Positions 7,009 to 15,283 of a DNA stretch of 64,000 nt are shown one piece after another; the first letter of the stretch is position 1; each line of letters opens with the position of its first letter. Both the position numbers and the translations under genes were made by a program. The stretch is from Virgibacillus_P tibetensis (GTDB lineage: Bacteria > Bacillota > Bacilli > Bacillales > Amphibacillaceae). Location: positions 1 to 64,000 of the forward strand of contig NZ_JARZFX010000012.1 of NCBI RefSeq assembly GCF_036026595.1, in the 5' to 3' direction. The notes beneath the pieces were generated by a model. That model had not been told where the DNA came from. It searched no databases and was given only the letters and a program-made list of their open reading frames with translations.

Positions 7009-8634
7009 TTGAATATAGATGTACAGACGTTACTATTTGAGTTTATCGGTGGGTTAGGAATTTTCCTCTTAGGTATAAAATACATGGGAGATGGATTACA
7101 GAGAATAGCGGGAGATAGATTAAGAGAGATTTTAAATAAATTTACAAGTAACCCCTTTATGGGTGTATTAGCTGGTATTGTTGTAACAATACTTCTACAG
7201 ACCAGTACAGGTACGACCGTATTAACCATTGGTTTGGTTAATGCAGGGTTTATGACATTCAGACAGGCAATCGGAGTAATAATGGGTGCGAATATAGGTA
7301 CTACTGTAACTGCATTTATTATTGGTATTGATATCGGGGCGTACGCTCTGCCTATTATTGCTCTGGGAAGTTTTCTAATATTTTTCTTTAAGAATCCTAA
7401 ATTTAGCAACATTGGTCAAACAGTGTTTGGTTTTGGTGCTTTGTTCTTAGGTTTAGAATTAATGAGTAGTGGTATGTCCCCATTACGCAGCTTGGAAGCA
7501 TTTCATAATCTAACCGTAAGCATGAGTTCAAGCCCAATATTAGGGGTAGTAATTGGTACAGTATTTACAGTAATTGTTCAGAGTTCTAGTGCAACGATTG
7601 GGGTTCTGCAATCGTTATTTGGTCAAGGTGCAATTGAATTAGATGCCGCTCTTCCAGTATTGTTTGGTGATAATATTGGTACGACAATTACTGCCGTTTT
7701 AGCAGCATTAGGAGCGTCCGTAGCAGCTAAGAGAGCTGCTGCTACACATGTTGTTTTTAATGTAGTTGGAACGACTGTTGTTCTATTATTACTTGGTGTA
7801 TTTACGCAGTTAGTCACTTTACTGCAAACTCAATTTAATTTAAATCCAGAAATGACAATAGCCTTTGCACATGGTAGTTTTAATATTCTTAACACAATAG
7901 TCCAATTTCCATTTATAGGAGCATTGGCTTGGCTCGTTACAAAAATGATTCCTGGAGAAGATACGCTAATTGAATATAAACCGAAACACTTAGATCCGAT
8001 TTTTATACAACAATCTTCTGCTTTGGCATTGGATCAGGCAAAATCAGAAATTATACGAATGGGTGACTATGCTCATACAGGGTTGGAAGAGGCGCATCTA
8101 TATGTAAAAACACAGAACAAGAAACACGCTGAAATTGCTCTGCAGGTTGAAGGGGCAATAAATAACCTTGATCGTGAAATAACGGGTTATCTGGTAGACA
8201 TATCAGCGGGTTCCCTGACAGAGTCTGAAAGTGCTAAACATACTTCATTAATGAATAGTGTGCGCGATATTGAGCGAATTGGAGATCATCTTGAAAATGT
8301 AGTAGAATTAATTGATTATAAAATATTAAACAAAGTAAATTTAACAGAACCAGCAATGGAAGATCTTAATACGATGTTCGATTTAACCCTTCAAACGGTG
8401 AAACAAGCTGTTGAAGCGCTGGATACAAACGATAGTGATGCTGCACGGGAAGTTATACAAAAAGAGGATCAAATAGACAAAATGGAAAGAACTTACCGTA
8501 AAAAGCATATCATACGCATGAATGAAGCAAAATGCAGTGGCACAGCAGGTATAGTTTTTGTTGATATTATAAGCAACCTTGAACGAGTTGGTGACCATGC
8601 GGTAAATATCGCAGAAGTAGTACTAGGTGATTAG
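7009..8634 (+). CDS. Na+/phosphate cotransporter, NptA/YjbB type with PhoU-like domain
   Basis: This membrane protein of 541 residues belongs to the Na/Pi-cotransporter II family, which moves phosphate with sodium. The N-terminal half carries the duplicated transport repeats, seen as QTSTGTTVLTIGLVNAG (about residues 64-80) and QSSSATIGVLQSLFGQG (about 193-209), each followed by a GANIGTT or GDNIGTT loop. The C-terminal 190 residues form PhoU-like helices with ERIGDHLENVVEL and ERVGDHAVNIAEV, typical of regulatory PhoU repeats. The TTG start at 7009 follows an AAAGGTGG site. A terminator follows the stop. Direction and substrate are family inference. Confidence 0.9.
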   Translation: MNIDVQTLLFEFIGGLGIFLLGIKYMGDGLQRIAGDRLREILNKFTSNPFMGVLAGIVVTILLQTSTGTTVLTIGLVNAGFMTFRQAIGVIMGANIGTTVTAFIIGIDIGAYALPIIALGSFLIFFFKNPKFSNIGQTVFGFGALFLGLELMSSGMSPLRSLEAFHNLTVSMSSSPILGVVIGTVFTVIVQSSSATIGVLQSLFGQGAIELDAALPVLFGDNIGTTITAVLAALGASVAAKRAAATHVVFNVVGTTVVLLLLGVFTQLVTLLQTQFNLNPEMTIAFAHGSFNILNTIVQFPFIGALAWLVTKMIPGEDTLIEYKPKHLDPIFIQQSSALALDQAKSEIIRMGDYAHTGLEEAHLYVKTQNKKHAEIALQVEGAINNLDREITGYLVDISAGSLTESESAKHTSLMNSVRDIERIGDHLENVVELIDYKILNKVNLTEPAMEDLNTMFDLTLQTVKQAVEALDTNDSDAAREVIQKEDQIDKMERTYRKKHIIRMNEAKCSGTAGIVFVDIISNLERVGDHAVNIAEVVLGD

Positions 8635-8716
8635 GGCGTTATAAAAGTAGTGGACTAGGTATCAGAATCACGATCAATAGGGATAGTTATAGACAAAGCC
8701 AAATAGATACAAGATG

Positions 8717-8752
8717 AGTAAGCCCTCCAAATTTAAGAGGGCTTACTTTTTT
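8717..8752 (+). terminator. Terminator of the phosphate transporter gene
   Basis: AGTAAGCCCTC (8717-8727) pairs with GAGGGCTTACT (8737-8747), followed by a T run. Confidence 0.9.
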
Positions 8753-8757
8753 ATAAA

Positions 8758-8830
8758 GGGTTCCGTTACCTATCGCAAAACTTGAAATCATACTATTAAA
8801 TGTTTCTACATTTGCATAACGAATTGCACA
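8758..8830 (+). repeat. Dispersed repeat with GGGTTCCGTTACCTATCG core, copy 1
   Basis: The core GGGTTCCGTTACCTATCG is followed by CAAAACTTGAAATCATACTA and ends in TTGCATAACGAATTGCA. A near-identical copy lies at 30316-30388 and an inverted copy of the core at 36374-36391. Each lies next to a hairpin. No ORF is present. It may be the end of a mobile element or a recombination site. Confidence 0.7.
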
Positions 8831-8879
8831 ATGCAGGTGAACAAGTTTTACTCACCGCAGCATGCCAGAACATGAAGAA

Positions 8880-8922
8880 GACTGCCACACACTTACCAAG
8901 CTAGGCTAAGTGTGTGGCAGTC
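8880..8922. repeat. Perfect 16-bp stem-loop between convergent genes
   Basis: GACTGCCACACACTTA (8880-8895) is perfectly complementary to TAAGTGTGTGGCAGTC (8907-8922), with an 11-base loop. It has no T run on the plus strand. It may be a processing or termination hairpin, or part of a small repeat element. Confidence 0.75.
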
Positions 8923-9039
8923 TATTTCATTAAAATTAACCACGTTAACATCAATTTAACTGAATAAAAAAAGCTTATAGAGAAAGCAACACCTACTTTC
9001 TCTACAAGCTGAGGTTGGGACAAAAGAGGAATTATTCAG

Positions 9040-9205
9040 AAAAACCCATTAACACCTGAGCAAATGTACCGCTTCGGCAAAATACTTCGCTTTCCGTGGG
9101 CACGGCTTCAGCTAACTGTGTGAAGAAGAGCACTTCACACAATGGATCTTCAGCTCGTGCTGTTCCCACAGGAGTCTGCGTATTTTGCCTACGCTAAGTT
9201 CCAAT
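9040..9205. repeat. Long imperfect inverted repeat of a dispersed Bacillaceae type
   Basis: CAAAATACTTCGCTTTCCGT at the left pairs imperfectly with CAGGAGTCTGCGTATTTTGC at the right, with GGCTTCAGCT and GATCTTCAGCTCGTGCT inside. A degenerate half copy occurs at about 20775-20825. This unit resembles hairpins scattered between genes in many bacilli. The rest of the 8923-9326 gap holds one copy of the AAAGCACC repeat (about 9261-9285) and no gene. Confidence 0.6.
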
Positions 9206-9326
9206 TGTTCGGATTCTCATTCTTCCCATTTAGTTATGTCTTTATATTTATTTTCAACGATTCTTCAACTAAAGCACCAGTTACTGGAACATCTATTTAG
9301 TATCTGCCAAGAAATTATTTATCTCG

Positions 9327-10043
9327 TTAAATTGACAATTCGAATGATAAAAACTTAGGCAGTTGTTGTTCATGCTTGTCGAGCATAATCTGTTCCGGCT
9401 TAACACCCTGCTCACGCAGTACTTCAATGTTCTGCACGAGGAATTCGTCGCTGCCGACAACATAGAAGAGTCCATCCTTGTCTGCAGCAAGGTTTATCAC
9501 TTCTTCATAGTAGTCTTTACGGTTATCGACGTACTGTGATGTGAAATTCTTGTCAGGTGCTGATTTAAAAATATTAGTGAATAGGAACTCTTTTGATGAA
9601 TCGATGTTCAGGGAATGAATTTGATTGACGTTTTCAGCACGTTCGAAATAATCAAGTACTAGCGGTCTGAAAGTTGCCAGGCCGACACCTGATGACAGCA
9701 GGTAAACATTTTTGTCTTCTCTTCTAAGCGGTACATTCGAATGTGTTTTAAATAGTGCAACTTGATTGCCGATTTCAAGATTTCTTAAAATCGCTTTAAA
9801 CTCAGAACACTGCTCTCGGATGCGAGTTGTAATTCCGATTGAATTTGATTGCGGTAAGGTGGAGATTGACATGTGGCGAACCATGTTTTTGTTTGGTTTA
9901 TCTCCGGCATTAAAACCTTCCAATGCGAAGTGGGTGTGGGAACCTTCTTCCCATGTAAAGTCTTCCGGACAGTCGAGAAAGTACGTTTTAACCTCAGGCG
10001 ATTCATCAATAATCTTATTTATTTTAGTCCAGTATATTTGCAT
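9327..10043 (-). CDS. Ferredoxin-NADP reductase-type flavin oxidoreductase
   Basis: The 238-residue product looks like a single-subunit flavin reductase of the ferredoxin-NADP+ reductase superfamily. The N-terminal beta-barrel has RHMSIST (about residues 56-62), the equivalent of the RxYS motif that holds FAD. The C-terminal half has LLSSGVGLATFRPLVLDYF, the glycine-rich nucleotide-binding segment that usually reads GGxGITP, and GLFYVVGSDEFL near the end. No iron-sulfur cysteine cluster is present, so it is a reductase alone and probably passes electrons from NAD(P)H to a separate acceptor. The partner is not evident. It stands alone, running toward the Pi-transporter gene. ATG 10043 is the first start after an upstream in-frame stop. 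Confidence 0.75.
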   Translation of the reverse strand: MQIYWTKINKIIDESPEVKTYFLDCPEDFTWEEGSHTHFALEGFNAGDKPNKNMVRHMSISTLPQSNSIGITTRIREQCSEFKAILRNLEIGNQVALFKTHSNVPLRREDKNVYLLSSGVGLATFRPLVLDYFERAENVNQIHSLNIDSSKEFLFTNIFKSAPDKNFTSQYVDNRKDYYEEVINLAADKDGLFYVVGSDEFLVQNIEVLREQGVKPEQIMLDKHEQQLPKFLSFELSI

Positions 10044-10321
10044 TATATATTCTCCTTAATCAATTATATATATCGTTACTATTTAATATACACTAGGTGA
10101 TAACAATTCTCAATTAACCGGATTATTCAATATAATGGCCAGAAAATTGAATACTGTGCTAAACAATCCCGATTGTTGAACACAAGTTAAACACCTCTAC
10201 TTTCCTGGACAACTTTGCATAAATTGGATGACCATCATATGAAATTCTTCTAAATAGTCGCTGTCACCATAATAAATATTCTTCCCACTCTGTTAAATTT
10301 ATGGTATTATAAGTACAAATA

Positions 10322-10341
10322 ATTAGAACGTACGTTCTAAT
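10322..10341. promoter_or_regulatory. Perfect 20-bp palindrome resembling a LexA (SOS) box
   Basis: ATTAGAACGTACGTTCTAAT is fully palindromic. Its core GAACGTACGTTC fits the Bacillus SOS consensus CGAACRNRYGTTYG except for the outermost bases. It lies 12 bases downstream of a TATTAT -10 box (10305-10310) and 15 bases before the small gene at 10357, so a bound repressor would block that promoter. Confidence 0.7.
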
Positions 10342-10356
10342 ATAGAGGTGGGTTAG

Positions 10357-10572
10357 ATGAAAGGTTTATTAATTCGTTCAATGGAAAACAAGGAAAGGAT
10401 AATTCTTTTCTATATGGATCAGAACCATAATGTCACACAAAGATTCATCAAAGTATTGAGTGTGAATAACGAATCGATTGCTGCATACTGTTATTGGCGT
10501 AAGAGGGTTCGGATTTTTAAGCTGGAAAATATCCTTTCTGCTGGGGCTGTTAGAAAAAGAGTGGGTGCATAA
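10357..10572 (+). CDS. Small WYL-like protein, probably SOS-regulated
   Basis: The 71-residue product reads MKGLLIRSMENKERIILFYM at its start, with RFIKVLSVN, AAYCYWRKRVRIFKLENIL and a basic tail. The pattern of a short beta-barrel with RRxRxFxxxxI resembles small WYL-type proteins found next to LexA boxes in bacilli, and the perfect SOS-like palindrome just upstream agrees. WYL domains bind single-stranded nucleic acid or regulators. Here the domain stands alone without an HTH. A GAGGTGGG site precedes the ATG. No UvrX- or YolD-type partner follows, unlike many SOS loci, so its role is open. Family assignment is moderate. Confidence 0.6.
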   Translation: MKGLLIRSMENKERIILFYMDQNHNVTQRFIKVLSVNNESIAAYCYWRKRVRIFKLENILSAGAVRKRVGA

Positions 10573-10661
10573 ATGAGTAAGTTCATGAGCGTAAAACTTA
10601 AAAAGTGGGGTGCCAGAACATAGTCATGTGAATAAGCTCTTTTCTATTAATTCCTCAACAG

Positions 10662-10709
10662 TTGACTTATGCAACTAAGTTATTATATAATTATCTTGAA
10701 TTCGAGATA
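10662..10709 (+). promoter_or_regulatory. mhqR promoter with overlapping MhqR operator
   Basis: TTGACT (10662-10667) and TATAAT (10686-10691) are separated by 18 bases. Directly downstream, TATCTTGAATTCGAGATA (10692-10709) is a 9+9 inverted repeat matching the MhqR box known from B. subtilis. Its position over the transcription start implies autorepression. Confidence 0.85.
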
Positions 10710-10729
10710 TGTGAAAAGGAATGGATAAG

Positions 10730-11185
10730 ATGGATGAAAAAGGTAGGAAGCATTATGAAGAGGATTTGTCTTTAAAGGTATTTGTTGTTCTGTCCAGGGC
10801 GTTACAATCAATCAAAAAGCGTGTGGAAGAGGACATTAAATGTTTAGGACTAAATCCAACGGAGTTTTCCGTTCTGGAATTAATCTATAGTAAAGGTGAC
10901 CAACCAATCCAAAAAATTGGCGAAAAAGTATTGATTGCAAGTAGCAGTATTACTTATGTTGTAGATAAGCTCGAAAAGAAGAAATTAATAGAGAGAAAAC
11001 CTTGTCCTAAAGATCGGCGTATAACATTCGCAGCAATAACAGAAGCAGGAACGGAACTGATGAATGATGTCTTTCCAAAACATAGAGAAGCAATGCAGGA
11101 AATATGTGGTGGATTAGACGTAAAAGAAAAAGAAGTTCTAATTGAACAATTAAAAAAATTAGGACACCATGCCCAAAGTCTATAA
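10730..11185 (+). CDS. mhqR: MarR-family repressor MhqR (quinone/catechol sensing)
   Basis: MhqR represses genes for quinone-degrading dioxygenases and reductases and is released by electrophiles such as 2-methylhydroquinone and catechol. This protein (151 residues from ATG 10730) is close to B. subtilis MhqR. It has LSRALQSIKKRVEEDIK in the dimerisation helices, GLNPTEFSVLELIYSKG, the winged HTH with IASSSITYVVDKLEKK, and CPKDRRITFAAITEAG in the wing. ATG 10730 lies 9 bases after GAAAAGGA. The earlier ATG at 10721 touches that site. An operator lies over its promoter and matching boxes stand before the dioxygenase and DoxX genes downstream, so the local regulon is visible. Confidence 0.9.
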   Translation: MDEKGRKHYEEDLSLKVFVVLSRALQSIKKRVEEDIKCLGLNPTEFSVLELIYSKGDQPIQKIGEKVLIASSSITYVVDKLEKKKLIERKPCPKDRRITFAAITEAGTELMNDVFPKHREAMQEICGGLDVKEKEVLIEQLKKLGHHAQSL

Positions 11186-11244
11186 TTTTTTTTAATTAAA
11201 TATATTTAATTCAAAATATATTAATTCATACTATTTTAATCGAT

Positions 11245-11262
11245 TATTTAGAATTCAAGATA
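11245..11262 (+). promoter_or_regulatory. MhqR-like operator before the first dioxygenase gene
   Basis: TATTTAGAATTCAAGATA is an imperfect 9+9 inverted repeat around GAATTC, matching the boxes at 10692 and 14798. It stands 79 bases before the start of the mhqO-type gene at 11342. Confidence 0.75.
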
Positions 11263-11341
11263 TGTTATTCCTGGTATTAAAAGGGTAAGAATTAAAATGA
11301 AATTTAGGAACCATAAAATCAAGAAAAGGAGCTGAAATTAA

Positions 11342-12277
11342 ATGAAAAAAACAACTGGTATACACCACATCACAGCAATTGTAGGTCATCCACAAGAAAA
11401 CGCAGACTTTTATGCAGGTGTTTTAGGATTACGCCTAGTGAAAAAAACAGTAAATTTTGATGATCCGGGGACGTATCACCTTTATTTTGGAGACGATGGT
11501 GGAAAGCCGGGTACTATTATAACGTTCTTTCCATGGGCAAATGCCTATCAAGGGAAAATCGGTAATGGTCAGGTAGGGGTAACTTCCTATGTTGTTCCAA
11601 AAGGTGCAATGGCATTTTGGGAAAACAGACTGGAAAAGTTCAATGTTATCTTTACAAAAACGGAGCGTTTTGGAGAGGAATACTTGGAATTTGATGATCC
11701 CCATGGACTTCATCTGGAAATCGTGGAAAGGGAAGAAGGGGAAAAGAACACCTGGCAGTTTGGTAAAGTAACATCTGATACTGCAATCAAAGGTTTTGGT
11801 GGAGCAACACTTTTATCAAAGAAACCAGAAAAAACTGCAGAACTGCTAGAAAACGTAATGGGACTTGAGAGAGTTGGAGAAGAAGGAGATTTTATTCGTT
11901 TCCGTTCATCCAGTGATATAGGCAATGTAATTGATTTAAAATTAACAACCGTTGGCAGTGGACAAATGGGTGTAGGTACAGTACACCATATTGCATGGCG
12001 AGCAAGTGACGATCAAGATCAGCTTGACTGGAAAAAATATGTTGAAAGTTTTGGATATGGTGTCACCCCTGTACAAGACAGGAACTATTTTAATGCTATT
12101 TACTTTAGAGAACATGGGGAAATACTATTTGAAATTGCTACAGACCCTCCAGGATTTGCTATTGATGAATCAAAAGAAACAATGGGAGAAAATTTGATGT
12201 TACCGAAACAATATGAACGCCATAGAGCAAAGGTTGAACAACAAGTAATTCCGTTTGAGGTTAGGGAGTTAGACTAA
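11342..12277 (+). CDS. mhqO: Ring-cleaving dioxygenase, MhqO family (VOC fold), copy 1
   Basis: MhqO-type proteins are predicted extradiol dioxygenases that open hydroquinone or catechol rings. The 311-residue product has two vicinal-oxygen-chelate modules, starting GIHHITAIVGHPQENADFYA and, near residue 145, FGGATLLSKKPEKTAELLE. Metal-ligand candidates are His in GIHHITA and GTVHHIAWR (about residue 215) and Glu in GEILFEIATDPPGF (about 260). A GGAGCTGAAATTA site precedes the ATG. It leads a probable operon with the flavin reductase, a second dioxygenase and mhqD, all under the MhqR box at 11245. The paralogue at 12945 shares its architecture throughout, pointing to tandem duplication with a reductase gene in between. 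Confidence 0.85.
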   Translation: MKKTTGIHHITAIVGHPQENADFYAGVLGLRLVKKTVNFDDPGTYHLYFGDDGGKPGTIITFFPWANAYQGKIGNGQVGVTSYVVPKGAMAFWENRLEKFNVIFTKTERFGEEYLEFDDPHGLHLEIVEREEGEKNTWQFGKVTSDTAIKGFGGATLLSKKPEKTAELLENVMGLERVGEEGDFIRFRSSSDIGNVIDLKLTTVGSGQMGVGTVHHIAWRASDDQDQLDWKKYVESFGYGVTPVQDRNYFNAIYFREHGEILFEIATDPPGFAIDESKETMGENLMLPKQYERHRAKVEQQVIPFEVRELD

Positions 12278-12299
12278 AAATCGTGAAAGGATGATTTAT

Positions 12300-12908
12300 T
12301 TGCTTTCAATAGACCCAGTTCAAAACACCGAAAGAGAAAATTATAAGTTCTTAACAGGTAGTATTATCCCAAGACCGGTGGCTTTTGTCACTACAGTTTC
12401 AAAAGAAGGTACGGTGAATGGTGCTCCCTTCAGTTATTTCAATATAGTTTCATCCAACCCTCCAATGGTTTCATTAGCTATTCAGCGGTCAGAGGGGAAA
12501 CTAAAGGATACATCAAGAAATATCTTAGACTCGAAGGAGTTTGTTGTTCATATTGTTGATGAAGAAAATGTAAGGCAAATTAACGAAACAGCTGCAAGCC
12601 TTACGCCTGATCAAAGTGAAATTGAACGAGCAAGATTAACACCGATTGACAGTGTTAAAGTTTCTGTTCCTGGGGTAAAAGAAGCTAAAATTCGAATGGA
12701 GTGTTCGCTCGAGCATTCGATAGAATTAGGAGATGGGGGTACACCTGGCAGTGATCTGATTATAGGTAAGGTTGTACAGTTTCATATTGATAATGCTATT
12801 TATGAAAATGGAAGAATTGACCCAAGAGGTTTAGGTGCCATCAGCCGGTTAGCGGGGCATGATTATGCAAAAATTGGTGATGCTTTTTCAATAGCAAGAC
12901 CTAAATAG
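12300..12908 (+). CDS. Flavin reductase-like FMN-binding protein
   Basis: The protein (about 202 residues) belongs to the flavin reductase-like/split-barrel family (DIM6/NTAB), which binds FMN and often supplies reduced flavin or reduces small aromatics. Visible traits are ENYKFLTGSIIPRPVAFVTT near the N-terminus, GTVNGAPFSYFNIVSSNPP and a C-terminal RLAGHDYAKIG. I prefer the TTG at 12300, eight bases after GAAAGGAT. The in-frame ATG at 12291 overlaps that site. It lies 22 bases after the first dioxygenase gene and 36 before the second, so it is probably co-transcribed and may supply electrons for quinone turnover, which is inference. Confidence 0.8.
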   Translation: MLSIDPVQNTERENYKFLTGSIIPRPVAFVTTVSKEGTVNGAPFSYFNIVSSNPPMVSLAIQRSEGKLKDTSRNILDSKEFVVHIVDEENVRQINETAASLTPDQSEIERARLTPIDSVKVSVPGVKEAKIRMECSLEHSIELGDGGTPGSDLIIGKVVQFHIDNAIYENGRIDPRGLGAISRLAGHDYAKIGDAFSIARPK

Positions 12909-12944
12909 TAAGTTAAAAATTCTATTATAAATGGAGGGGAGAGC

Positions 12945-13889
12945 ATGCCAAAAACGGCAGGGATCCATCATATAACGGCGATGGTTAACGATGCTCAAAG
13001 AAATATTGATTTTTATGCAGGTGTACTTGGTTTAAGACTTGTAAAAAAGACGATAAATTTTGATCGGCCAGAAGTGTATCATTTATATTTTGGTAATGAA
13101 TCTGGTGACCCAGGGACTGTTATAACATTTTTCCCATGGCAAAAACAGCTTAAAGGACGTATTGGAACAGGACAGGTTGGAGTTACGAGTTATATCATTC
13201 CGGCCGATTCATTTGAATTTTGGGAGCGCCGTTTACAAAAATTCGGGGTGGAGACTGAGACATCCATTCGGTTTGGGGAAACATATTTAAATTTTAAAGA
13301 TCCTGATGGTCTTCAAGTAGAATTGGTAGAAAGAAATGAAGGACCAACAAATAATTGGAACATTGGAGATATCGATTCAAAGGTTGGCATAAAAGGATTT
13401 GGTGGAGCAACGTTAAATTCTGCGCAGCCAAATAAAACAGCAGATGTACTTGAGAATATTTTGGGGCTTGAATGCATTGGTCAAGAAGAGGGCTATCTTA
13501 GATTTAAATCTGAAGCACAGCTCGGCAATACAATTGATATTAAGCTCACTCCATCTGTTCGTGATTTGATGGGGGCTGGTACTGTTCATCATATTGCTTG
13601 GAGAGCAAAAGATGACGATGAACACCATGGGTGGAGATCACTTCTGCAGGAAAATGGCTACCACCCAACAGAAATTCTTGATCGTAACTATTTTAAAGCA
13701 CTCTATTTTCATGAGCCAGGAGGCATTCTTTTTGAAATAGCAACCGATTCACCAGGCTTTGCTGTTGATGAACAACTGAACGAACTAGGGGAAAAACTTA
13801 TGCTACCTTCATGGTTAAAGTCAAAAAGAGATGAACTAGAAGATGCCTTACCTTCTGTGAAGGTTCAAGTGCTAGAGGAGGATAAATAA
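12945..13889 (+). CDS. mhqO: Ring-cleaving dioxygenase, MhqO family, copy 2
   Basis: This 314-residue paralogue of the 11342 gene again shows two VOC modules: GIHHITAMVNDAQRNIDFYA and GFGGATLNSAQPNKTADVLE. It keeps GTVHHIAWRA and GGILFEIATDSPGF, which carry the likely iron ligands His and Glu. Substrate should be a dihydroxy aromatic formed from quinones. An AGGGGAGAG site precedes the ATG. Its stop overlaps the mhqD start by one base (TAATG), so the two are translationally coupled. B. subtilis keeps related dioxygenases (mhqA, mhqE, mhqO) at separate loci. Here two sit in one operon. Confidence 0.85.
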   Translation: MPKTAGIHHITAMVNDAQRNIDFYAGVLGLRLVKKTINFDRPEVYHLYFGNESGDPGTVITFFPWQKQLKGRIGTGQVGVTSYIIPADSFEFWERRLQKFGVETETSIRFGETYLNFKDPDGLQVELVERNEGPTNNWNIGDIDSKVGIKGFGGATLNSAQPNKTADVLENILGLECIGQEEGYLRFKSEAQLGNTIDIKLTPSVRDLMGAGTVHHIAWRAKDDDEHHGWRSLLQENGYHPTEILDRNYFKALYFHEPGGILFEIATDSPGFAVDEQLNELGEKLMLPSWLKSKRDELEDALPSVKVQVLEEDK

Positions 13890-14491
13890 TGAAACATATT
13901 TTTAATAAAGGAAAAGATTCCAATAAACCGACTTTACTTTTACTTCACGGTACGGGAGGAAACGAATTAGATCTATTGCCAATTGCGGGTAGAATTGACG
14001 ACGAAGCCTCTGTATTAAGTGTGCGTGGAAATGTTCTGGAGAATGGAATGCCCCGTTTCTTCAAGAGGTTGGCAGAGGGAGTTTTCGATGAAGAAGATCT
14101 TATACTTCGTACCAAAGAATTAAATCAATTCCTTGATGAAGCTGTAGAGATGTACGATTTTGATCGAGATAATATTATTGCCATTGGTTACTCAAATGGA
14201 GCGAATATAGCTGCAAGTTTATTATTCCATTATCAACATGCGTTGAAGGGTGCTATTCTTCATCACCCAATGGTTCCTAGAAGAGGAATGGAGATTCCTG
14301 ATTTGTCGGGAAAATCCGTCTTTATTGCGGCTGGAACAAACGATCCAATTTGTTCGCCAGCTGAATCCATGGAATTAAAGTCAATATTAGAAAAGACAAA
14401 CGTAGAAGTTGAAATGCATTGGGAAGATAGAGGTCATCAACTAACACCTGGAGAAGTTGAAGCTGCTAGTAAATGGTATTCGAATTTATAA
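13889..14491 (+). CDS. mhqD: Alpha/beta hydrolase, MhqD family carboxylesterase
   Basis: The 200-residue serine hydrolase fits MhqD/YodD of the quinone-resistance regulon, thought to act on ring-cleavage or ester intermediates. It shows LLLHGTGGNELDLLPIA (oxyanion region), the nucleophile elbow GYSNGANIAASLL with Ser near residue 110, GTNDPICSP with the Asp and EDRGHQLTPGE with the His, completing the triad. It overlaps the stop of the second dioxygenase by one base, so it is the last gene of that operon. A long GC-rich repeat follows rather than a simple terminator. Confidence 0.85.
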   Translation: MKHIFNKGKDSNKPTLLLLHGTGGNELDLLPIAGRIDDEASVLSVRGNVLENGMPRFFKRLAEGVFDEEDLILRTKELNQFLDEAVEMYDFDRDNIIAIGYSNGANIAASLLFHYQHALKGAILHHPMVPRRGMEIPDLSGKSVFIAAGTNDPICSPAESMELKSILEKTNVEVEMHWEDRGHQLTPGEVEAASKWYSNL

Positions 14492-14559
14492 TAAGGCATT
14501 GTATCAAGCTAAGAAGAAAAAGTCAGTATGTGTTAGTTTAACGATAGAATTGGATTGTT

Positions 14560-14770
14560 GAACAAAGGCGCAAGCGCCCGTTTAGGGACGTACGGACTGG
14601 ACTGAGCTGCAGGAGATAAAGGAAACACGGCGACCAGAGGGAGCCGATGTTGACTTAGATTACGGAGGTGAAGGAAGTCTCGCTAGTCCCTGGGCGCTGG
14701 AGCTGGACGTGGCTGTTTAATTGTAAGAATTAATTGCAGCCAAAAATTTGATGCTTTCCTATCTCTTCAA
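14560..14770 (+). repeat. Large GC-rich dispersed repeat (GCGC-type), copy A
   Basis: The left arm reads AAGGCGCAAGCGCCCGTTTA and the right arm CTGGGCGCTGGAGCTGGACG, so the ends can pair (GCGCCC with GGGCGC). It continues into GTGGCTGTTTAATTGTAAGA and a CAGCCA that pairs with TGGCTG. A longer copy with the same arms but a different middle lies at 29883-30270. No ORF is seen. It may be a structured RNA segment or a non-autonomous mobile repeat. Confidence 0.75.
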
Positions 14771-14797
14771 ATAAAACTTTGTAAAAATGCAAACAAA

Positions 14798-14831
14798 TAT
14801 CTTGAATTCAAAATATATTAGATGGTATTAT
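14798..14831 (+). promoter_or_regulatory. mhqP promoter overlapped by an MhqR-like operator
   Basis: TATCTTGAATTCAAAATA (14798-14815) matches the MhqR box. Within it TTGAAT (14802-14807) can act as -35, with TATTAT (14826-14831) as -10 at 18-base spacing. Transcription would start near 14838, after the ATG at 14837, so the true start of mhqP is the later ATG at 14876. Confidence 0.8.
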
Positions 14832-14875
14832 ATTAAATGGAGACAAAAAAGGTAGTAAATAATGGAGGGCATCTT

Positions 14876-15283
14876 ATGACAAACACAAATGAAATTGGAA
14901 AGTTTTTACTTCGCATCACGTTAGGTCTTGTCTTTTTAGCAAACGGAGTTGCTAAGTTTCAAGGCGGTATAGAGAATACAGTAGGTTGGTTTGAAAGTAT
15001 AGGAATTCCAGGGTTCCTTGCTTATGCAGTAGGTACTATTGAAATAGCAGGAGGTATTGCTATTATCCTTGGTTTAGGAACTCGGATAGTATCACTATTG
15101 TTTGGCATTATAATGATTGGAGCAATATTTACTGTGAATTTGCCAAATGGATTTCTAAATGGCTATGTTTTCGATCTTGTACTACTGATTATTGCTATTC
15201 ACTTGATCTTGAATGGCAGTAAGTTATATTCCCTTGGTCAATTGCTGTTTAAAGGCAGGCAATCAGAGGAATTCAATGGCTAA
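14876..15283 (+). CDS. mhqP: DoxX family membrane protein MhqP
   Basis: The 135-residue protein is a four-helix DoxX-type membrane protein, in B. subtilis part of mhqNOP and induced by quinones. Hydrophobic helices include GKFLLRITLGLVFLANGVAK, a segment around LAYAVGTIEIAGGIAIILG, VSLLFGIIMIGAIF and VLLIIAIHLILNG. I choose ATG 14876 because GGAGGG lies just before it and the upstream ATG at 14837 falls at the predicted transcription start. DoxX members are proposed to couple quinone or thiol redox chemistry at the membrane. The exact role is unsettled. An MhqR-like box overlaps its promoter. Confidence 0.85.
   Translation: MTNTNEIGKFLLRITLGLVFLANGVAKFQGGIENTVGWFESIGIPGFLAYAVGTIEIAGGIAIILGLGTRIVSLLFGIIMIGAIFTVNLPNGFLNGYVFDLVLLIIAIHLILNGSKLYSLGQLLFKGRQSEEFNG

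Noticed and set aside
6918..7412. Minus-strand ORF of 164 codons opposite the phosphate transporter
   Set aside because: Shadow of a membrane-protein gene. The plus strand has a strong family match and initiation signals.
8880..8922. Hairpin as part of a tRNA or small RNA gene
   Set aside because: It is a simple perfect stem with no cloverleaf, no promoter seen and no CCA-like end.
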